Assembly (NCBI RefSeq): GCF_033115175.1 | Contig: NC_084832.1 | Coordinates: 15,675,342-15,739,341 of the forward strand | Origin: Lepus europaeus | Taxonomy: Eukaryota > Chordata > Mammalia > Lagomorpha > Leporidae | DNA: 64,000 nucleotides | Reading direction: 5' to 3' | Shown here: positions 57,969 through 64,000 of the stretch, piece after piece | Numbering within the stretch: the first letter of the stretch is position 1 | Layout: the number at the start of each line of letters is the position of its first letter | The notes under the pieces: generated by a model | Database searches by the model: none | What the model saw: only the letters and a program-made list of their open reading frames with translations | What the model was told of the DNA's origin: nothing | Made by a program: the position numbers and the translations under genes

Positions 57969-58580
57969 ATCTAGGAGATCCCCAAAACAACAGCAATTAG
58001 TGAAATAAATCACTAATTTACAAGACAGCTCTGCGGGGCTTATCAGACTCCATGAGCTCTACTAGTAGTCATGACCCCAAAGCAAAACATAAGATCAATA
58101 CTTACATCAGAACTTAGGATGTAGAAAGTGTTCTGCAGAAATTACCAAAGTGGTAGGCATAACTGCTTTGCTCATTTCATGATGAGACAACAGAGCCACA
58201 GGTCAGTTACTTGACAGATCAGTGACACAGGGCAAACTTCTAACTCAAGTCTTTCTCTCTGCAGACACCGTGTTTGCTTTGTCACATTTTCTGCATTTCA
58301 GTTAATTTTGGAAATTAGGAAATGCAGGTCACTGATTATGGCCTTTTGTTGTCTGTTTCTCATTGACTGGCACATGGAGAATGATCAGGATTGTGCTGTC
58401 CACTGGGGCAGTTGGATGAAGCAGCACAGGACCACAGAGTCCATTTGAATCCAGGTCCTAGAAGGCTCTACAGAAGGCTGAATGCATCAATATCTCAGAT
58501 CATACTAGTTGGCAAGCTCTGAACAATTTATCTGTAAGTAGAATATTCATTTCTCCAGCCATCACCATGGATAATCCTCC
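57969..58580. other. Intron with a degenerate antisense MIR
   Basis: 58135-58290 follows an antisense MIR ('ttgctcatttcatgatgag', 'cagagccacaggtcagtta', 'cacagggcaaacttctaactc'). The rest is unrecognised. Confidence 0.45.
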
Positions 58581-60177
58581 AAATACCGACTTTTTTTTTT
58601 TTACCTTTATTTAATGAATATAAATTTCCAATGTACAGCTTATGGATTACAATGGCTTCCCCCTCCCATAACTTCCCTCCCACCCACAACCCTCCCCTTT
58701 CCTGCTCCCTCTCCCCTTCCATTCACATCAAGATTCGTTTTCAATTCTCTTTATGTACAGAAGATCAGTTTAGTATATATTAAGTAAAGATTTCAACAGT
58801 TTGCACCCACATAGAAACACAAAGTGAAACATACTGTTTGAGTACTAGTTATAGCATTAAATCACAATGTACAGCACATTAAGGACAGAGATCCCACATG
58901 AGGAGCAAGTGCACAGTGGCTCCTGTTGTTGACCCAACAAATTTTCACTCTAGTTTATGGTGCCAGTAACCACCCTGGGCTCTCGTCATGAGTTGCCAAG
59001 GCTATGGAAGCCTTCCAAGTTTACCGACTCTGATCATATTTAGACAAGGTCATAAAAGACAGGGTGAGGATAGTAACCATTGATCCTAAGTGGCATTAAC
59101 CAGGTCTGAACAATTATACAGCATTAAGTGGGGAAGAGGACCATCAGTACACACAGGTTGGGAGTAGAGCCATTGGTGGTAGAGTAGACGTTATGATTAC
59201 GAAGGAATGAGGCCCAAGTGCACTAGACAGGGTCTAGAACAAAGGACAGTCATTATTAGAGGAGCTAAGAAAGGTGCTGTCTGAGCTACAATTAAGTTTT
59301 CTGATTGAGAGGCAAATAGAACCTGATAGAAGGGGCTTGATAATAATCTGGTGGGCTTTAGGCCTTGTAAGTTAAGAGGCCCAGGCCTATCTATCTCTTC
59401 ACATGGGGTATATCCTAAGGGAGGTGTGAACCTCCTAGGGGAAGGCACTCTGTTGACTTTCATTACTTGGCTGGCTTGGGAGAAGAGCTGGCCAGGTAAA
59501 GGCAGGGGGCATCTCTAACAAGAAATTTACAGTTCTGCCTGCAATGTTGCTGACCCTATTTGGCCGTCCCCTCAGCTGCAGTGTTCACTTTGGAAGCTGG
59601 GCTGAGTGAAGGGCTTTTCAGCTGAGAGCCAATAAGATCTGTGGCTCTGACCTGGGCATCCTTCGACTCCAGGGCAGGTCCACTTCCAGTGATCCAACTC
59701 TTGGCAGAGCTGCCAGGGCTCTTCACAAGTTGACTTCTGCTGAAGCCCAGGCTTACCACATTGAAAGCCACTATAGTGGACTGGCCTGTTGGGTCTCCTT
59801 GAGGGCAGATCACTGTACAGATCAGCCATTAATAGGCCTGCCACCCATTGCTTCTGATGCCTAGCTTTCTTTTCCTCCTGGTTTGTGTTAAAGCAGACCA
59901 GAGGATGCAAGTCAAGGGAGTGCCCATGTCCCATCTCTAATCTTCAGTGGCCTGAACTACAAGTCTATAGTCACAGGCATGTTCTGTAGTAGATTTTCTA
60001 AGGTAGACAATGCCCATGAGGAAAATTATATTCTCACTTTAAAACTTTCTTTCCCTTTGGTCTGAAAGGGAGGTTTTTTCCTACTTACTGCTTACTTTGC
60101 CAAAATAAGAGTTTAAATTATAATCTCATAGCTAGATTTACTTCGCCATCAGCGAAGTAAACAAATACCGACTTTTT
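58581..60177 (-). mobile_element. 5'-truncated rabbit-type L1, antisense strand
   Basis: Reading the minus strand from 60162 to 58596, the text is a long L1 3' UTR ending in 'gtaatccataagctgtacattgg' then ATTTATATTCATTAAATAAAGG and an A tail (the T run at 58591-58602). The 15-bp duplication AAATACCGACTTTTT is at 58581-58595 and 60163-60177. At about 1.57 kb it is twice the size of the 56 kb copy. The insertion is well preserved. Minus-strand frames at 59556-59934 (85 and 120 codons) lie inside the L1 and are not genes. Confidence 0.93.
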
Positions 60178-61094
60178 ATCCAGAATGGGCCAAACTGGAT
60201 AGTTAAGGCAGAGAAAGAGGCTAGCGTTCACTAGAGTGGAGACCAAAAAAGGAAGCAGGCAATTCTTGCGCAGTGTGAAGCAGCCACAGGCCAGGAGCAC
60301 CGGCAGCCAGCAGAGGGGAAGAGCGAGGAGCAGATTCTCCCCTAGAGCCCCTAGAAGGATGTGACCATGGCAACACCTTGCCTGTGGCCCAGTGGCATGG
60401 ACTTGAGATTCCTTCCCTCCAGACCTGTGAGAGAACACGTTTCTGCTGTTTTAATCCACAGTGTTTGTGGGAATTCTTACAGCTTGAGTTACAGTGTTTT
60501 ATTGGCAAAATGGGAGCAGAGCCAATCTCAGAATCACGTTTGTTTCAGGTTAGGATTGTCTCCAAGTGAGTTATACAATATTTGGGAGGTTGAAGAGGGG
60601 CGACAGCAGTCACGGTCTGCAGGTCATCATCGGTTAGAGGCAGAGACAGGTGCAGAGTTACAGCCCCTGGGTGTGTGTGCTCCCTCTTACCTTCTCTGCC
60701 TTGGATCTTCGTTCCAGCAGCTGGCCCTGCTGAATCAATGGCAGTGCCCCCAGATACACGCTAGCTCCTATGCCAGGAAGTAGCAGAGCCAATCAGCGCT
60801 GTGTGGTCACAGGTGGCCAGTCACCTTCCCTGGGCTTCTGCTGTAACCAACTCCAGTGTCCCCTGCGTCTGCTGCACAGTCACCTCCTCCAGCACTGACC
60901 AGGGATTCTTCTTTGATTCTAAACAGCCAGATCCTTTCTGATCAGCCTCCTCCTTCAATTGTGAAAGTTCTTGTTCCTTCAAGAAACTCTTTGACATACA
61001 CATGGTTGTGCTTCCCTGGTTGAGTATGAATTAGCTGAGATGGGAGAGCGAGGATGGCAGAGGAGAGACAAAAGAGAGATCTCTCATCTGGGGT
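60178..61094. other. Intron, nothing recognised
   Basis: No repeat family was recognised. Frames of 106 (-) and 140 (+) codons at 60118-60783 overlap each other and lack domains. Confidence 0.35.
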
Positions 61095-61795
61095 TGGGAT
61101 ATGAGAGGCCTTGGTTCCCCAGGGCTGCCATATCATATTATATTATATATCACAAATTGAGCGGCTTCAACAATAGAAATACAAGGGAACGTCAAAAGAG
61201 TCGTGGAAAATGGAGTTAAAATTAGTTTATTTTGGTGAAAAAACACTTTGAAATCTGTGCTTCAGTGTTTTCATAATGCATGTCTTACGAACTTTTTGAA
61301 GACCCCTTTTATATATGAATTTCAAATTTTTTGGCAACAAATAAGCCTATCTTCTGATTTCATTTCCTACAATCATTTTGCAGTTCTTTTGCACAGTGCT
61401 GCACAGTGCCTCACAATTTTGAAGGGCAGAGATAGAGACGGGAATCAAGGTGTCAGCAGGGCGCTAGGGAGGGATCTGTAGCAGGTTCTCCCTGACGTTC
61501 TGGTAGTTGCTGGTAATCTTTGGTGTTTCTTGGCTTGCAGTTCCATCATCTCATTTTTGCCTATGTCTTCATGTGGCATTCTCTCTGCATGCATGTCTGT
61601 GTCGAAATTCCTTCTTTTTAGAACACCAGTTATATTTCAGTCAGGGCTCACCTTACCCAGAATGGACTCCTTTTAATAGCAACAACCTATTATTACCTGC
61701 ACCAACACTATTTCCAAAGAAGACTGCCTTCCGAGATTCTACAGGTGAGTACGTCAATGTATGAACTTTTAGGGGATGCCTTTCAAGCCATAACT
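61095..61795 (-). repeat. MLT1-type LTR, antisense, split by a MITE
   Basis: Reverse-complement LTR text: 'gttccccagggctgccatatc' and 'gagcggcttcaacaatagaa' on the left. After the MITE come 'ggcagagatagagacgggaatc', 'gtcttcatgtggcattctctc', 'cagtcagggctcaccttaccc', 'caacactatttccaaagaagac' and 'cctttcaagccataac'. The order matches an antisense MLT1 interrupted at 61182-61309. Confidence 0.65.
61182..61309 (-). mobile_element. Mariner-type MITE inside an MLT1 LTR
   Basis: Left end CAAGGGAACGTCAAAAGAG and right end CTTTTTGAAGACCCCTTT are inverted relatives. The core TTTATTTTGGTGAAAAAAC matches the 37980 copy. Both sides carry TA (61180-61181 and 61310-61311), as expected for Tc1/mariner insertion. 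Insertion into an LTR dates it after the MLT1. Confidence 0.75.
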
Positions 61796-63280
61796 GGGGC
61801 AGAGGGATGCAGTGAGAAGTCCAGGAGGAGAGAGGTGCTGATGTTGGAATCCTAGCTGCCATCATTTGTTTTGAATGCTTGTGCCAGGAAATGTGTTCAC
61901 AGGTTCACGTGCTTTAGCTCACTCTTTCTCTTACCAGGTGATTAAAGCTGGCATTCCCATTCTCTAGAGGCTCAGACATTAAGTGACTGGGGATTTAAGT
62001 CCCCTGGCAAAAGTTCTCCAGCTAACTGGGAGCACAGGTAGTCTTGAGCCCAGCTCTTCTTGATCTTGAACCCTTGCTCTTCCCTAATGAAAGAGGGGAA
62101 TTCATAGGCCATGGTTCTGGGCAAAAATATAGATTTAACAATGATCAACTTAGTAAATTCTTAGGCATTCTAGAATCCATCCGAATCTAAGTATATATGA
62201 ATTTCCTCTGCAACTGAACCTTCAACACTGAACTGATTCATAGTTAATTGATCAAACCACTCAATTATCTGGACTACATTCTACAAACTGATCACCAGGG
62301 ATATTCAGGGTTCAGCGTGTGCCTTTATTGGTGTAGATTTTTTTTTTCAGTGACCCAAGGAAAGATCTTGTAATATTTTCTTTAGCATATTTTGCCAAAG
62401 AGATGACTGTGGCTATAACCTGACTAAACCTTAACAGTTTTCATAATTTGTACTTAAATGCCTGCTTTCATGAGGAAGCAGACACTCTCCCACACACCTC
62501 AGTGCCCACAAATCTATACTTCTCCAGCTCTACTGTGCTTTATTTTAATCACTTATTTAATTAGAAGTCTCTATGATTGGATCATACGTTCAGTGATGAG
62601 AGGGGCTGGGTCAGTTTTGTTTCCATTAGGTCTCCAGTAATTGGTATATGTTCAATAAAATTTCTATGAGTGCATGACTATATAAATTAATTGAACTTTG
62701 ATTATCCATAACTCTGAGACTTGGAAACAATAAGCAGTAGGAAATTGCTTCATAAGGCATGTTTTGGATCCATCCAGGGGCATTCTGTTGGTACACTCTC
62801 AGTGACCTGTTTGCTTATTTCTGCTTTTTGGTCTCTACCACATTTACAGAATGAAATCAATCCCACTTCTAGCTATGGTCTATGCTTGATGAGTGATACA
62901 GAATCTGAAATTCCAGGCACTTGTCAAGGTACAGAAGTTCCTAATACAAACCCTACAACAGAATCTGTGGGTCACTGCTTTGTGGTCAAACTACCCACAC
63001 TTATAGGATTCCTAAAATATATTCTTGGGCTAGGACACAGCATTATAGTCTGGCACACCTGGAACAAAACTGTATATTAAAGAAGTTTTTAAAATTGAAT
63101 TTCACTTGGATATGAATGTACACTAGCAACCTCATAGTTTTGTTAATGTTAACTCAATAGGAGTCATCAAAGGATATTGTTGATACTGCTTACTATGTTG
63201 TATTGTGACCTCTGTTGGTGACCATGGAGAAATATGAAGTCCTATTATTCTATTTCTTTTGAAAAATCTGTTTATCATAT
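61796..63280. other. Intron with one degenerate antisense MIR
   Basis: 61870-62080 follows an antisense MIR ('cacgtgctttagctcactc', 'cccattctctagaggctcag', 'aagtgactggggatttaag'). The remainder has no recognised gene or repeat; a 119-codon frame at 62721-63080 has no domain. Confidence 0.4.
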
Positions 63281-63830
63281 AGTCAAGCTTCCTGACCTGA
63301 AAGATGGGGATAAAAATATAAATATTTTAAATGAAAAAAAAAGAAAGATGGGGATAACAATAGCATCTGTCTATAGGATCTGAGAGAAGATATGATGGCT
63401 TAATGCAGACAATGGCTTAGCACCATGCTTGGCATACAGTAAGCAAGTACAGGGTGAATTCCCTAATCTGAAAATCTGAAATCTGAAATTTTTCAAAATC
63501 CAAAATCTATTTGTTCACTGACAAGATGCACCAAGTGGAAAATTCCACACTGACCTCATGTGATGGATTCTAGTCAAAATGCAGGCACACTAAAAATATT
63601 GTAGAAAATCACCTTCAAGCTATGTGTACTAAGTACACATAAAATTTCAATGAATTTAATGTTCAGGTTTGTGTCCCATTCCCAAGACATCTCATTATGT
63701 ATATGGAAATATTCCAAAATCTGAAATCTGAAGCTCTTCTGATTCCAGACATTTTAGATAAGGGATACTCTGCCTGTGATAAGTAGTGGCTGTTTCTCCC
63801 ATTATTATTATCATTTCATAATCATCATCA
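63281..63830 (+). repeat. MIR split by a Tigger-like element
   Basis: The left half reads 'gacctgaaagatggggataa' to 'gcttggcatacagtaagcaag', and the right half resumes at 63777 with 'tgataagtagtggctgttt' and 'ccattattattatcattt'. Together they make one MIR 3' region. A repeat of AAGATGGGGATAA about 45 bases apart suggests a small internal duplication. Confidence 0.55.
63450..63776. mobile_element. Tigger-like (pogo) nonautonomous DNA transposon
   Basis: The ends are imperfect inverted repeats: left CAGGGTGAATTCCCTAATCTG; right, reverse-complemented, CAGGCAGAGTATCCCTTATCT. Repeated CTGAAATCTGAA and 'ggaaatattccaaaatc' words are typical of the Tigger group. TA precedes the left end; on the right it is TG, so one base has changed. 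No transposase frame. Confidence 0.75.
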
Positions 63831-64000
63831 TCTTACTATCTTTTGATATTCACGATTGGAAAGCTCCAAGGCACATTTTTCCCATGTCTACCAAGTGAAA
63901 TTACTTTATGTTCAAAATAACCTTAGCTTCATTTGATTTTCCCCACCCTTATATTTCCTTTGAACTATTTTCCTCGTTACATATCTGTAAGTTCAATTTT
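63831..64000. other. Intron, nothing recognised
   Basis: The final stretch to the window end holds no recognised feature. Confidence 0.4.

Larger units (their letters stand above)
29322..64000 (-). other. HS6ST3: Part of HS6ST3 intron 1
   Basis: Inferred from the minus-strand exon 2 at 28613-29321 and the absence of any exon-1-like coding sequence (signal anchor, PAPS loop, GC-rich acidic N-terminus) up to the window end. In other mammals this intron is very large. Its contents are given as separate entries; a sense-strand transcript inside it would be antisense to HS6ST3. Confidence 0.8.

Noticed and set aside
60361..60783. 140-codon plus-strand and 106-codon minus-strand overlapping frames
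   Set aside because: Mutually overlapping and domain-free, next to an L1 insertion.

Overview
The window is mammalian nuclear DNA, almost certainly from a lagomorph and most likely European rabbit. The main evidence is more than a dozen tRNA-derived C-type SINEs (CSINEs) of the kind specific to rabbits, hares and pikas. Many are full length and flanked by 9-18 bp target-site duplications that can be read directly. Two L1 3' ends with rabbit-type 3' UTRs lie on opposite strands and each carries a clean duplication. Older mammalian layers (MIR, MLT1/MaLR LTRs, ancient L1, a Tigger-like element, mariner-type MITEs) fill much of the rest.

Only one protein-coding exon is convincing: the last exon of HS6ST3 (heparan sulfate 6-O-sulfotransferase 3) on the minus strand at 28613-29321. 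It has a clear branch point, pyrimidine tract and AG acceptor on its right and a stop codon on its left. Exon 1 (membrane anchor and first PAPS-binding loop) is not in the window. Everything to the right, 29322-64000, is therefore part of the large HS6ST3 intron. Left of the stop lies a long presumed 3' UTR. The best poly(A) candidate is AATAAA on the minus strand at 24210-24215, followed by a GT-rich tract. Beyond that, 1 to about 24.2 kb is downstream intergenic DNA.

Regions: 1-19 kb is intergenic DNA with SINEs, ancient LTRs and one homeodomain-motif-rich block (9.2-9.7 kb) that looks like a conserved enhancer. Between 19 and 21 kb a 309-bp direct duplication flanks a MaLR LTR. From 20.9 to 29.5 kb there are no CSINEs; this covers the 3' UTR and its flank. 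28.6-29.3 kb is the exon. From 29.3 to 64 kb is intron with SINEs, two L1s, MITE copies, nested LTRs, several candidate regulatory blocks, a CTCF-like word and one candidate sense-strand (antisense to HS6ST3) exon at 52356-52439.

I found no operon-like, phage, CRISPR or other prokaryotic system and no convincing new protein family. The points most worth checking are the candidate antisense exon, the enhancer-like blocks, the 19/20.5 kb duplication, the repeated TGCAAAGC word cluster near 40 kb, and the four copies of a TA-flanked MITE. All identities, element limits and motif matches were read by eye, without alignment software.
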